This document shows positions 43,974 through 56,022 of a DNA stretch of 64,000 nucleotides, piece after piece. The DNA lies in the NCBI RefSeq assembly GCF_964204645.1, contig NC_134032.1, positions 5,010,675 through 5,074,674 on the forward strand, read 5' to 3'. The notes beneath the pieces are model-generated. The model was not told the origin of the DNA. It searched no databases and was given only the letters and a program-made list of their open reading frames with translations. The stretch comes from Tubulanus polymorphus. Its lineage: Eukaryota > Nemertea > Palaeonemertea > Tubulaniformes > Tubulanidae. The translations under genes were made by a program, and so were the position numbers. Every line of letters begins with the position of its first letter. The stretch's first letter is position 1.

Positions 43974-44897
43974 TTAATCACTTTCACTATCAGACCCTAA
44001 CAATTTATTCAAATTCTCTACCGAATTTTCTTCTTCAAATTCTTTATTATTTTTATACTTTTTCATCCTTTCTACCGCATCATCAATAGTTTCTTCTTTA
44101 TGTTTCATAGAATTATATTTTAACTTTATTATCAATATCTGTAACTGTATCACCATGTGGGCGCCGTATGGCACCATTTTCATTATTATCTTTATTAGTG
44201 TTTGCTCCTAATATTTCATTTAAAGTGTTTGGTTTTAATATTTCATTAGCATCGGTTAGATCTAATTCATCTTTATTAGGCGTTGCTAATAATAAATCTT
44301 TATATAATTCTCTACCATTTACTTTTTGATTTGAAACAAACTTTGTAACATATCTAAATGGGTGTTCTATGAATTCTCTTATACCAACACGATCTATTAC
44401 ATTAGTAATATGTGAATTTGTATTCATATGTTTATTCCAATTTGATGGAACGTTTGAATATTCACTTTTACAATATCCACAATAATTTCTATTTTCACTA
44501 ACATTTAATATTATTTCATTATTTGATGTAGAAGGTATTACATTATTAGATGTAGAGGGTATTACATTATTAGATGTAGAAGGTATTACATTATTAGATG
44601 TAGTAGGTATTACATTATTAGATGTAGTAGGTATTACATTATTAGATGTAGTAGGTATTACATTATTAGATGTAGAAGGTATTGCATTATTAGATGTAGA
44701 AGGTATTACATTATTATCAATTACATTACTTAAATTATCAACAACACCACTTTTATTATTATCGATTTCTATCAGTTAAGTTTTATAAATTTTGAAAATA
44801 GGATCAAATATCAAAGCTATATTACAAGGTATTACATAATATAAACCATTATTATTTTCATGTGTATCGATGTATGGAATATGTTTATATACTTCCA
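43974..44897 (-). pseudogene. zinc-finger protein with 24-bp repeats (element B)
   Basis: The ATG at 44,897 (TATAATAAATGG context) opens a 40-codon N-terminal frame (MEVYKHIPYIDTHENN) that ends at a stop near 44,776. After it, eight to nine 24-bp repeats (44,515-44,727) encode NNVIPTTS or NNVIPSTS units. The finger YCGYCKSEYSN...WNKHMNTNSHI lies at about 44,485-44,408, and an acidic tail ends in LLGSDSESD. A small frame break near 44,120 divides the tail. Confidence 0.6.
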
Positions 44898-44930
44898 TTT
44901 ATTATATAAATTTTTATTAAAGTTAAAATT

Positions 44931-46172
44931 CTAATACATAACACTATTTAATTGAGAATTTACAATATTTAATTGCGCGTCAGATATAATATAAATGTGC
45001 ATTTTAACATTTTTGATTCCTTTATTCATTGTCATGAATAATTGTATTCCATCTTTAGTGTTCTGTAATTTTTTTCCAGAACCATGTAATGAATTATCCT
45101 CTGTTGTTCTAAAATCTAACCATAATGCGTATTTATTACCGGTATAATAATCAATTTGATTAATATTACAATTTTCAGATGATTTTACTTTTTCATTCAT
45201 AAAATGTTTTCTAATTTCTGGCCATTGATCTATCATTCTCATTCCTTGACGAAATATTTTATTTGCTATTCCTTCGATAGTTATTTCTACTTTTGTTATT
45301 TCAGGATTATAATAATTATCAACATTTATTGCGCCATTAGTATATGTTGCAATGCTAAAAAAATATTAATATACCTTTAATAGATCTTCTTGGGAAGTTA
45401 ATATTCTCATTAATTATTTCATCATTTGCATTAATAGTTACAGTTTTAAATTTATCAATATAATCATATAATAATGAAAATCCTTGATTGTATTTAGTTT
45501 GAATTATACTTGAAATATTTTCATCAGTTACTGTATCATATTCTAAACATATATTCGATAATTTATAACTCATATTTTTATTAACGCTGGATATTACAAT
45601 TTCATTTACAGGAGCAAATGCAATTTCGAATATAACATCTTCTTGAATTGCGTATTTATATAAAGGTGCATTGTTATTTATCAATTCAAAGTCTAATGGA
45701 ATTTTATATTTGCTTCCATATATACTTTTTATCAATTTATCTACAGCATTAGTTAATATTGCATTATGTGCTTCTGATCTTAACTTATTTTGGTTTTCTG
45801 ATTGGATTCCTTGAAATATCATATTATTTCTATTTTCTTTAGTAAACCATAAATCTTTATAACCATAAATAAATTATAATCATCTAATGAGAAAACTGCT
45901 TCTGGTCCAATCTTTATTGTTAATTTCTTAATCAAATATCTCCCAACATTATCAACAACATAATTATTACCGATTACTTTTATATCGGCTGATAAATAAA
46001 TACTATTTGGAACATAAAAAGTATTTTGTGTTAATCGAGGGATTCTAACGTATAAAGTTTCATCGGGATTAATATTAGAAGGGTTATGAGTAATTATATG
46101 ATGTGATCTTTCTGCTTTAATAGCATTAGATATTCTATGATTCTTAGAAGGATTGATATAACTCCCACTCAT
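44931..46172 (-). pseudogene. candidate major capsid protein (element B)
   Basis: About 415 codons in three frames: 46,172-45,819, 45,822-45,355 and a C-terminal piece ending at 44,931. Motifs in order are ETLYVRIPRLTQNTFYVP, IGPEAVFSLDDYNLF, KYKIPLDFELINNNAPLYKY, FPRRSIKGILIFF and, at the end, KYALWLDFRTTEDNS. Size, beta-strand-rich character and place before the packaging ATPase suggest the double-jelly-roll capsid protein of Polintons. I have no structural proof. Two frameshifts make this copy inactive as read. Confidence 0.55.
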
Positions 46173-46195
46173 TTGTTCAACAAAAAAATTAATTA

Positions 46196-47617
46196 TTTAT
46201 TTTTTATCATGTTTACTAGCCCAAAAATAATAGCACTTACAACTGTAGTTAAAAATAAAATAATATGTTCAGCAGCAAAGTTAAAAATGTTTCCTGCAGA
46301 TTTCAATATAAAACCAACAATTGATGCAATAATTCCTGGTAATGCTGCAGCAGATTTTTTAGATAGTTCCCATAAATATTTTGCTAATTTCTTTAAACCA
46401 TCTTTAACTTTATCTTGTATAGAATTATTATCTGGGGGTTTATCCGGTTTATTGGGAGTAGGAGTAGATTTCAAAGCATTTGATATTGCTAAAACTATTG
46501 TTGTGAATACCATAGTTACAGATGTTAGAATTGAAAGAATTGTTATTCCTTCTAATTTAGATAATAGTCTTATTCTATCTATCAATGATATTTCAGAATT
46601 TGGTTTTATCAACAAATCTTTAAAAACATGTTTTAATCGTTTAAAATTATTACCATATTCTTTTAATAATATATCTCTTTCACCTTTCAGTACTTCTAAA
46701 TTATCTTTTAAATTATCAATTTCTTTTTCTCAACGTAATTCTTTTTGCCTATATTCCATTTCACCAATTAATTGATGGTCTAAATCATACTTTAATTGTT
46801 CTATCTCTTTATTTTTATCAGTTAATTCTTTTTCTAAAGTACTAATTTTAATATCTCTTTTACTTTTATTATGTGCAATTTTATCAGCTTCATTTCTTAT
46901 ACTAATAATTTCTCTAATTGCTTCATCAGAAAATATATTTAAATCTTCTAATTCTTGATCTGTTGCATCAAGTAATCCATTTGGTAAAAGTTTTTCAGTT
47001 TGAACTCTTTTTGATTTAATTTTACTAGTTTTGGAATTATCAGCTTCTTTAGGAATTTTTTTTTGGTATTAAATTTTCATTAATTATCTTAAAAACTTTA
47101 GCATTTCTTTGTTTAAATTCTCTTCTATTATCAATTATCTCTTTTTCTGTAACATAAGTTATAACATCATTAATGATTTTATTAATGATTCTATCTGGTT
47201 TTAATAAAATAAAAGTTGATTGTGTTATTATTTTATCGTTACTTTTAAGATTTGAAATCTTAAAATAATAGTTGCCTTTCAATTTCCAATAATAATCGCC
47301 ATTTAAATATTTCAAATCTTCTACTAAATAATCCATACCTTTATTTGTTATATTGAAACCAGATCTTTTTAACATTGATTTAAAATCACTAGTAATTTCA
47401 TTATATTTAAATTTTTTTCTGTTTATTCTGGTACTTCATTTTCAATACTTATCTTTGAACGTGTTTTATCAATAAATTCAGGTGTAGTTAAATTAGAATT
47501 ACGTCCTGGCTCATTACCGCCATTAAGACTTATTTCACTAAAATCAGGTGGTGGTTCATCACTTATACCAGGTTCACCTAAGGACCCAATGGAAAATCTT
47601 CTACACTTTCTTCCATT
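46196..47617 (-). pseudogene. coiled-coil protein with C-terminal membrane segments (element B)
   Basis: Same layout as the A copy, with a well-conserved N-terminal box and C-terminal tail (46,615-46,193; KKLAKYLWELSKKSAAALPG). The middle, including the globular region (GFNITNKGMDYLVEDLKYL) and the coiled coil, is much more diverged from A than neighbouring genes are. Stops and frameshifts occur near 47,580, 47,420, 47,060 and 46,730. Confidence 0.6.
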
Positions 47618-47631
47618 TACGTAATAAAAAA

Positions 47632-48933
47632 TTAAAATTTAAAATATAATATTCCTCCTATAACAATTCCTATACAGGTTAAAGCTAATTTAGTATTTTC
47701 ATGGGATTTATTATCATCATTTAGTTTAATTATATCATGTTGAATAATATCAGTTTTTATATCTTCTGATGTATTGTAATCTTTTATTTGAGAATCATTA
47801 TTTAATTTAATATTATTAGTTTTAGTTTCTGTTGATTGAATGTGTTTTTTATTTTTTTCACCTTCCATTAATTTTGGAGCAGTAATAATCTTTTTATTTA
47901 TATCATTCAATCCAAATGAATTATTTATTGTTGCAGTTTTAATTAGATTATTATAACCAATTATATTTCCCATCTTTAATACTAAATCATTAGAAATAAT
48001 GAATAGATTAGGGCCTATACAATAATTTAATCTAATATGTGATTTATCTAAATAATTTTGATATCTTACAATGTTTTCTGGAATAGATCTATTTTTATCA
48101 TTATGAATGGAATCTTCAAATAATACTTTAAATTGTTTCTGCGCATCGAATGAAGTGTTATCATTTCCAATTATTGGGGATCTTGTTTCAACTTGCGCAC
48201 CTAAAATACATATCAAATAAGTTCTAATAGATTGATTTATTCTTTGTATTCCGGCTTTAGTAAAACCTTCACTATTTTCTAAAATTAAATTAACCCAACC
48301 ATTATTGTTTTGTTGTTGTATATTATTATAATATTTTGGTAATTCATTCCAATTTAGTGTTCTTATATCTGAATTTGTCATTATTTTTCCAAATTCTGTA
48401 GTATACAATATTCCTAATCCACCCATTGTTCCAATTTTTGCTCTAAAATCTTTATTTGAATTAATATTAAATTCATTACATATTTTATAAAACTTAGAAA
48501 ATTAATATTATTATTCAATTCTTTAAAATATTTTAAACCTGGTAAAGGACATTCTAATTCATCAAGTATGAAATCTAAAAAGTGATAACATCAATGGTAA
48601 ACTTGGTTTGTTTAAATGATCATTCCAACTAATTCCACATCCTGTTGTTGCGCAATAAACAGCAAAATTCAATTGGTTCTGTCAATACTTCATTTTAGAT
48701 CTTAATAACCATTGTTTTGCCTCATTTAAATTTTTAAAATTAATTTCATAAACATTGAATATATTTTCCATCTTTACATGAAAATTATTACTTTCAGTAA
48801 CATAAATATATAAATCAAATAATGAATTTAAAACTTCATTTCTATATGTAATATCTTTATTAAAATCTATTGCTGGAATATTATATTTAATTGATTTATT
48901 ATATTGGAAAGCTTTTGGAAAACTATCTGCCAT
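47632..48933 (-). pseudogene. conserved structural-type protein (element B)
   Basis: The N-terminal frame (48,933-48,682) and long C-terminal frame (48,426-47,632) are nearly identical in sequence to the A copy, including GFTKAGIQRINQSIRTYL. Indels between 48,680 and 48,430 break the middle. The C-terminal frame here is intact to the end and shows an acidic/polar linker and a hydrophobic tail (TCIGIVIGGILYF) that A has out of frame. Confidence 0.6.
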
Positions 48934-48949
48934 TTATATAACTAAAAAA

Positions 48950-49384
48950 TTAATAATTTATTAATTCTTTTAATAATTTATCTTGTTCTTCAACTGTTAT
49001 ATGGCCATTTAAACTTATTATATATTCTAGTGTATTCTTAAATTTATTAATTTCTTTCATATTAGTTTTAATTTTTTCTTTATTACTTTTTATATTAAAT
49101 TTTGAACTGATACCAGTTAAAACACTTGAACTTAATCCTAATACACCAATTGATATAGCTAAAGGTGTTAATGGACTGAATATTGCTAAAAATGTTATTA
49201 CAGAACTTATTGTAACCGAACAACTAATAATAAGATATTATATAATTTTAGATTTTGAATATTTTTTCTTTTTTATCTTTAAGTCACTTTCAAATTCTAA
49301 TATTTGTTTTTCTAAATATGTTTTTAATTTAGTTTTATTTATATCATGAGGAATAATGTCAATATTATCAACTTTATCTTCCAT
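48950..49384 (-). pseudogene. two-segment membrane protein (element B)
   Basis: It begins MEDKVDNIDIIPHD and continues in one frame with a lysine-rich stretch, one in-frame TAA near 49,240, hydrophobic SVTISSVITFLAIFSPL and LGLSSSVLTGISSKF, and the C-terminal GHITVEEQDKLLKEL, ending at 48,950. One point change would separate it from an intact frame of roughly 145 codons, suggesting recent decay. Confidence 0.55.
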
Positions 49385-49403
49385 TTATTTAGCAAAAAAA
49401 TTA

Positions 49404-49826
49404 CTAATTAGTAAACTTATAAGCAACAAATATAACAATAACAGTTCCACCTAAAATCCAAATTATTTCATATTTCTTCTGTTCATTACTTGGGGTATAA
49501 TAATCTGATATTGTAGGTTTATGTAGATGTAATTTTTCTTTATTGGTTACCGCGTTATAGAAACTCATTGCATCATCGACTGATTGAAAATCTCTATGTG
49601 AAATCTTCTGATCATATAATTCCTTGTTAATATAATCCATATAGTTTTGTCGTTTTTCTCTATATTCTTCTGCTGCTTTATTGTATTTCTCTAATGCTAA
49701 GTTATGTCTTTTTTGTTCTGTTAATGATCCATTTTTATCAATATGTTTAAATAAATAACCGCCACCAGTAAATGCTAAAGCGTTAACAATTGCCGATTCT
49801 ATAACAGTTATAACTGCAGAAGCCAT
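49404..49826 (-). CDS. bitopic membrane protein, 140 aa (element B)
   Basis: Intact homologue of 28,616-29,014, with hydrophobic segments at both ends and a charged helical middle. It carries an extra DKNGSLTEQKRHN segment. Spacing to the next gene (about 20 bp) and the T-run/TAAATAAATGG context are conserved. Confidence 0.62.
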   Translation of the reverse strand: MASAVITVIESAIVNALAFTGGGYLFKHIDKNGSLTEQKRHNLALEKYNKAAEEYREKRQNYMDYINKELYDQKISHRDFQSVDDAMSFYNAVTNKEKLHLHKPTISDYYTPSNEQKKYEIIWILGGTVIVIFVAYKFTN

Positions 49827-49850
49827 TTATTTAGTAAAATAATTACGCAT

Positions 49851-50072
49851 TTATATAGGAGGAATATATTTTTGTTTTTCCAAATAATCAATAGTTAAAT
49901 TAGATAAAGTAACTGCTAATGTTAATTTTAAAATATCATTTATATCAAATCTATCAACATTAACACTTCCCATTTTGAATACTTTTTTTAATACCATTGA
50001 ATAACCAACAGTTCCAACTGATAGTAATGCGCCATTATATAATCCAGTTATTATCCACTTATTATCACTCAT
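49851..50072 (-). CDS. small membrane protein, 73 aa (element B)
   Basis: Intact. A hydrophobic N-terminal half (YNGALLSVGTVGYSMVLKK) precedes a second moderately hydrophobic helix (ILKLTLAVTLSNLTIDYL). The start overlaps the end of the upstream gene's reading frame. A shard of this gene lies at 16,925-17,024. Function unknown. Confidence 0.58.
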   Translation of the reverse strand: MSDNKWIITGLYNGALLSVGTVGYSMVLKKVFKMGSVNVDRFDINDILKLTLAVTLSNLTIDYLEKQKYIPPI

Positions 50073-50413
50073 TTATTTATCAAAAAATTACTATCTTCAT
50101 AATATTTAGTTATCTTATTTATGATTAATTCAACATTTATTTCATTACCACTTTTATGATTATCATATATTTTGGTTAATATGTTTTTAATATTATCAAT
50201 AATTCCATCTTCATTTAATTCATAATATTCTAAAGGTGTTTTAATTAAATCAATTACTTTTTCTATACTATAACTTTCTTTATTAATCATTGATGCATTG
50301 TTAAATAATTTACTTTTTATATCAGTAATTACATCATTTAGTTTAATTCTCATTTCTTTACCATGTTTAAAATCAAACCCAAAACATATACTCGGTCCAA
50401 CAGTTATATTCAT
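50069..50413 (-). CDS. small acidic protein, 114 aa (element B)
   Basis: Intact frame beginning MNITVGPSICFGFDF and ending GNEINVELIINKITKYYEDS. Spacer context T-run plus TATATAAATGA. Homologous to the frameshifted A gene at 28,015-28,370. No known domain. Confidence 0.55.
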   Translation of the reverse strand: MNITVGPSICFGFDFKHGKEMRIKLNDVITDIKSKLFNNASMINKESYSIEKVIDLIKTPLEYYELNEDGIIDNIKNILTKIYDNHKSGNEINVELIINKITKYYEDSNFLINK

Positions 50414-50429
50414 TTATATAGTAAAAAAA

Positions 50430-51191
50430 TTACTCTCTACATCTTATAACTAATTCATAAATTACAGGGAAATTATTTAAATCAATTAAGTGCCCATTAT
50501 GATTTCTAATTTCTAATCTAATATTATTAAAACGAGGAATGCATGGTTTGAAATCACATTCTGTTAAATTAAAATTTATTTGCGTTCCAAATTCTTTAAC
50601 ATTCTTCAATGGTAAAATGTTTAATAAATCAGAATTACAAGTTATATCTTTAGTTGCTTCGAATGTTTTTGTAGGATCGATTAAATTGCAATAAATATAA
50701 AAATGTGTGTAAGGTATTAAGTTTGGTGTAACATCATCAATATTTTTAAAAGATCTATCTGGAAGAATTCCTAATAGTTTAGCTATATGTTTTTTTACCA
50801 TAAATTTATGTTTTTCACTATTAGACAACCTTATCTTTATTCTATCAGAACTATCACTTTTTAAAAATCTAATAATAAACCCAGAACTACTACCTAATTT
50901 GTGCCAGGCTTTTCTATTAATTTCTTGTGCTAATGTATCTAACTTATATAACCCCGGTTTTAAATATATATAGGACCATTCATTTTTACCTTAATCAAAA
51001 ATTAAAAAGGCTCTATGTTCAATAGTTTTATTCGTTATATTATAAAAAGAATTACATAAAGTTATATTTACTAATTTTAAATCAACACAATTCTTAAATT
51101 CTCTATCTAATTGAACTAATAAATTATGTGATTTATAATTTGTAAGCCTTCTAGAATCAACAAATATTCTGTATTCTTTTAATTCTACCAT
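50430..51191 (-). pseudogene. candidate minor capsid/virion protein (element B)
   Basis: The N-terminal frame (51,191-50,991) and C-terminal frame (50,828-50,430) are separated by a frameshift region. The same conserved blocks as in A are present (EYRIFVDSRRLTNYKSHNL; PFTHFYIYCNLI; NLTECDFKPC; IYELVIRCRE). The final part, broken by a stop in A, is open here. Confidence 0.48.
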
Positions 51192-51208
51192 TTATTTTAC
51201 ATATTTTC

Positions 51209-51553
51209 TTATTCGAAATCTATTTCATGGTGCCCTTTTCATTCTTACCTTTGTATACGAAATAGAAATCACCAGAACATAATTCTTCAAGATCTTCACT
51301 TGATAATCTATGAAATCTATCCGGTAAATATGTTCTGAATTTATATGTATTTCCTTTTAATCCTTCATATTCTAAGTGTATAACTAATTTATCTCCATAT
51401 TACTGTATCAATATTTGTAATTAGATATTTCTTATGGATTATTAATTCTTTTAACTTCTTAAATTTATAATCTACTGATTTGACATTTGAAGTATCTTTT
51501 ATTCTATCTAGAAATAATTTGTTGTTTTTACTGTGCGCTTGTTTACTCTCCAT
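51209..51553 (-). pseudogene. small basic protein (element B)
   Basis: Homologue of the intact 113-aa protein of A at 26,880-27,221. It carries an altered N-terminal segment and an 8-bp deletion near 51,400 that shifts the frame. The C-terminal KGKNEKG(H)HEIDFE part is recognisable. Confidence 0.55.
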
Positions 51554-51582
51554 TTATAATACATATTTTTATTAAAATTTGA

Positions 51583-54500
51583 TTAACACGTTAGAATTCT
51601 TTTCATTATCTCGTTCTCTTTTGTTTCTTCTCTTTTAAATTTTAAGTATTCATCTAAATTACAACCATAAGCAACTGTATGAATTCCATCATCTAAAATA
51701 TATCTTTTATCATCAAATGGGTTTAGACTTATCTTCTCAATTTCTTCAATAAACATTTCATGATCTTCAGATCTTCATGAATTGTTTAGCAATGATAATA
51801 ACAAAGTTCCAGGGAAATTTAAGGATGAATTAGGTGGTGGAGAAATGATAGAGTTCATAGGTATTAGATCTTTCATGTTTTATATGAATACATTTTAGAT
51901 CTAATACCTATGAACTCTATCATTTCTCCCCCACCTAATTCATCCTTAAACTTCCCTGGAACTTTGTTATTATCATTGCTAAACAATTCATGATCTTTAG
52001 GATAATTACTAAAATCAAAATGATGTTTTAATGTTTTTAAATCATCAGTTATGTTATCAGTTTTTATCTTTAATATGTAACTGTCGGTATCAAAATATAA
52101 TATTTCTATATGTTTTTCTCCAAAAAGTGGTTGTAATACATTATAATAGAATTCATACATTAGTAATTTTGATAATTCTAAAACTGAAGCGCCAACATAG
52201 ATTGGTTTATTAAATTTCATTGATGTTCTTCTCATCTTAACTGCAGCTAAATTTTCATCAAATATTCTGTTACCAATGAACTTAGGATATGATTGTAAAT
52301 GTCTAATTCTTTTACCATTACTAACTAACTCAATATCATTTCTATTTCTAATATTTTCACAAGTCTTACCATAGAATGCATTATTCATTAACTTGAAGAA
52401 ATCTTTCTCGAAATCAGTTTTAGCTTCAGTTCTCTGTTTGGTGTTAAAATCTATATATTTTTCTAACCACTTAGATTGACTAAATGAAATATATCTATGT
52501 ACTTTTTTTAGAACCATTCCTTGTTTTAGATAAAACTTTAACATTCTATAATGTACTACATAATTATATTTATCTTCTTGAGTTACCATTAACTTTTCTG
52601 TATGAATATGATTTTCGGGTTTAATTCTTTTTTGATAATTTGATAATTCATCATGAGTTACAGTTTTATGTTCGGGACAGTAAGCTAGATTTCTAGATTT
52701 AAATTTTTTATCTTCAGGATATTCCAAGTCTACAACAAAGAAGTAACCAGTATCTGAATCATCTGCAATATCTAGAATTCTTTTCTTCCAATCAAATTTA
52801 TCATTATTTTCATTCTGTAAAACTTCAGTTAATTCAAATACTCCATAAGGTTGTGGTTCCATCATTGCCCAACCATACAAATTATTTGCATCTATATATA
52901 ATAACTTATATCCAGGGTTATATTTACATTTACATTGAAATATCTATCACCTAATACACCTGAAACTCCTCCTCTTATAGAATTTTCAAATAATAATAAT
53001 TGATCTATATTTGTTAACAAATCCATTTTTATATCTGTAAATTTTAATCCACAATCCCATGTTAAACCTGGGCTAGAATAACAATGACAAGGATCAATAT
53101 TAAAATATTTTAGGTTTACATCTCTAAACCTTTCAAATATATCGGTTAATAATAATACATCTGATTTTAGATATAAATCTACTAATTGCCCATGATTTTC
53201 TATTTTCTATGTTAAAATCATTATGTGATTTATAGAAAGAATATGGAATTGCTCCTTTATATCTCATTAATTGAAAATCATCATTATTTGGATAGTGTTG
53301 TTTTAATATTTTTAATTCATCATCAACTAATGATTTTGATAAGTTATCTAATGAACTATTTAAAAACCTATATGAATCTATAATCTTAGGCAACCAAATT
53401 GGAATGATATATAATTCTCAGATGTTTTAGCTAACATTCTAAATTTATAAGTTGGTATTCTATCTTTTGATCTATTTGAATTTAATCTTTCTATTTCGTT
53501 ATTAATTTCTTCTATTTTATGGCATAACTGTTTGATGAATAAATGTGCATCATATCCTGATAGATTATGAAATATAACTGGTACAAAGTTAATTTTCTTA
53601 GCTTGTAAGTTACAATTCTCATGTGCGGCGCCTCTAAACTTTCCATTCAAATGATCATGGTCTCTTACTTTTTTATCTTTATAATTAAATATCTTTGCAC
53701 AATAATAACATTTATCTGCAAACTCAAATGCTTCTTTATCTTCTTCTGTCATTATAATTTCTATATTTGTATTCAATAATTTACTAAATCTTATTTCATA
53801 TTCAATTAATAAGTCACAAAAATGATTGATAACAATTTCATTTCTATAATGATAATATTCACTTTCAATTAGTTCTGGATAATCAGATTTAATATATAAC
53901 CCGAAAGCAGCAGCTGATTGATGAATCTTTTTGATAGTATTTGTTTTTGGTGGTTCATCTGAAAAATCATTTTCATTAGAATTTAATTTCTTTCTTTTAT
54001 AATATATTTCTTTTCTATCTCGATCAGTTAATTCTTTATTTAGTGATTCAAAATCTCCATATATTACAAATGGTACTTTGTTTTTGTAATCATATTTTTT
54101 GAATTCTAATATTTTATCTTTTTCATTTGGTAAAACTAATTTTCAATAATCATGATTTTCACATAATTGTTTATGATTTAATAATGTACTTTCATTACTG
54201 AATCTATGTAAACATTTTCTACAAAGATATATTTTATGGTGATCATTTTCTGATTTAAAAAATAAATCGATTTGTTTAATCCACATATAATGATTCTCAT
54301 AATATAGTATATCTATAACATCATTTGAATCATAATCTTTTGATAGATATAAAGGTTCTAATGTATAATGTTTTATGTTGTTACCTTTTGTATTTGGTAA
54401 TTTGATTAAATCAAATACATTTATTCTTAAATTATTATCTCTTTCTATTTTTGGGATGTTTTTAATTATAACAGGATACTTATCTATCTTATAGTTATTT

Positions 54501-55507
54501 TCAAATTGTTTATAATTTGTTAATCTATAAGTATGTTTATTATAATCTTCAACTGGATGTAAACAACTTATTATAGCCCATAGAAAACATTTATCATCTT
54601 CATTTTGTACATTTATTACAGCATTAGTTTTAAATGGCAGTTTAATATAACTTGAGGCTTCAATATCTGGTTTTTTATAATATGATACATTATTTTCATC
54701 AATTGGTTTTGATTTAGTTAACTTGTTATATTTTGTGTTATAAACATGTAAAGTCATAAATATTGTTTCATCAAATATTAAACCAGATCCTTCAAAATAT
54801 TTCTCTTCTATTTTAGTTTTCACTTCATTATAACATTTATCTAATTTATCATCTACATGTTGTTTAGATATAATATGTTGTGAATGAGAATTAATATTAT
54901 ATATTGGTTTATCTTCAGATTTTATAAACTTTACTTTAACTGATATACTAATTTTAGGGTATTCAACATCTGTAATTATTTTTATAATATTTTTCATATT
55001 TTCTAAATGTTTTTTATTTTCTTCTAATGTTTTTCCTTTATGAAATTTAAACTCAATAGCTGCTGGGCCAATATCACTTTTAAATGCTTCGGTTATCTCT
55101 ATATCTTTTTTATTATCCAATGAATTAATATAATTTCTTACATCTTCCATGTATGGTCTTTTATTGTTTAATTTATTTTTTATGCTTTTAATTGTCTTCT
55201 GTTTCTTATCATTATCTTTATCAAAATAATCTTCACCTAAAATATCATTATTCTTATTTCTAATATGACTTTTAGATTTTAAATGTTCATTATAATATCT
55301 TTTATCACTGAATGATTGATTACATGTATCACATTTGTATGTTTCTTTTTCATTCTTTAATTCATCTAATTTAGTTTCTAATATATCATCTTTATATTCT
55401 AGTTTCAATTTTTTCTCTAAATGTGTTTTAGTTTTATTGTGTCTTGATTTTTGGGATTTATCTATATTGATATTACATGTTGGGCAGTAGTACTTATTTG
55501 CTTCCAT
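51583..55507 (-). pseudogene. polB: protein-primed-type DNA polymerase B, rearranged (element B)
   Basis: The first 454 codons (55,507-54,143) are intact: two zinc fingers, then the N-terminal domain, ending at a TGA where A has a cysteine codon. The exonuclease region with the HNH-like patch CYYC...RDHDHL...AAHENCN is at 53,776-53,378. A frameshift near 53,390 and loss of about 35 codons near 53,210 follow. The polymerase core (52,880-51,873) keeps KLMNNAFYGKT and YFDTDSY. The C-terminal thumb region is replaced by an inverted duplication (51,774-51,993), after which the last ~60 codons reappear up to 51,583. Confidence 0.9.
51774..51993. repeat. fold-back inverted duplication inside polB
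   Basis: Arms 51,774-51,871 and 51,896-51,993 are inverted copies of one another (about 98 bp each, two or so mismatches) around a 24-bp centre. The sequence is the GKFKDELGG...EFIGIRS region of the polymerase gene. About 50 codons present in A are missing at this place. Confidence 0.92.
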
Positions 55508-55559
55508 TTTAATACTAAATTTTTTATTAAAATTGATTTTAGAAGTTCAATGATTTATA

Positions 55560-55690
55560 TCATGTATTATTTCAATCACACTTTACTAACACTTTTAATG
55601 TTTAAACATCTAACTCATACAAATATGAATATTGAAATAATGTTGTAAATATATACTTTTATATTGAATAATCTGTCAATTTAAATGTTT
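55560..55690 (-). repeat. subterminal segment shared with element A TIR
   Basis: This segment upstream of the polymerase gene matches A's inner TIR region (22,621-22,760) with the words CACTTTACTAACACTTTTAATG and TTGAATAATCTGTCAATTTAAATG. In B it occurs once only; in A it is at both ends. Confidence 0.85.
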
Positions 55691-55785
55691 AAAACTATAA
55701 TATATTTTCATAACCGTGTGTATTTCAGTTGAATAATAGAATAATAATTATTATTAAAATATATTTGATTATATGAATTTGTGTA

Positions 55786-56022
55786 TTGTAAATAAATCAA
55801 TTGGTCGCGGAGCGGAGCGGTAGCGAAGTGGAGCGACCAATTGATTTAATACAATATGCTTTTAAAATTTAAATTATTAATATCTTAGAATAAATATTTA
55901 GTTATAATATAAAATGCACACGGTTATGAAAATATATTATAGTTTTAAATTACTTTTAATATTTGTTTTTAATGAGCTCGACCGTTCGACCTTTGGCCTG
56001 AAAGCCCATTACCCCTATTACT
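55786..56022 (-). repeat. element B right TIR
   Basis: Inverse of 41,622-41,855, with a GGAGCGGAGCGG stretch that is one 5-bp unit longer in the hairpin loop. It ends CCCCTATTACT and is followed by CACATT (56,023-56,028). Confidence 0.92.

Larger units (their letters stand above)
41622..56022 (-). mobile_element. Polinton/Maverick-like element B (14.4 kb)
   Basis: It begins AGTAATAGGGG and ends CCCCTATTACT, with CACATT at 41,616-41,621 and 56,023-56,028. The orientation (polymerase end on the right) is opposite to A. TIRs are about 235 bp. Gene content matches A plus an ATPase, the C-terminal half of an integrase with a chromodomain, a small basic protein and a further truncated protein near the left TIR. 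The polymerase has a stop, frameshifts, a deletion and a fold-back duplication, so B is not autonomous either. The outer ~50 bp of the termini is nearly the same as A's, whereas the rest of the TIR differs. Confidence 0.9.
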
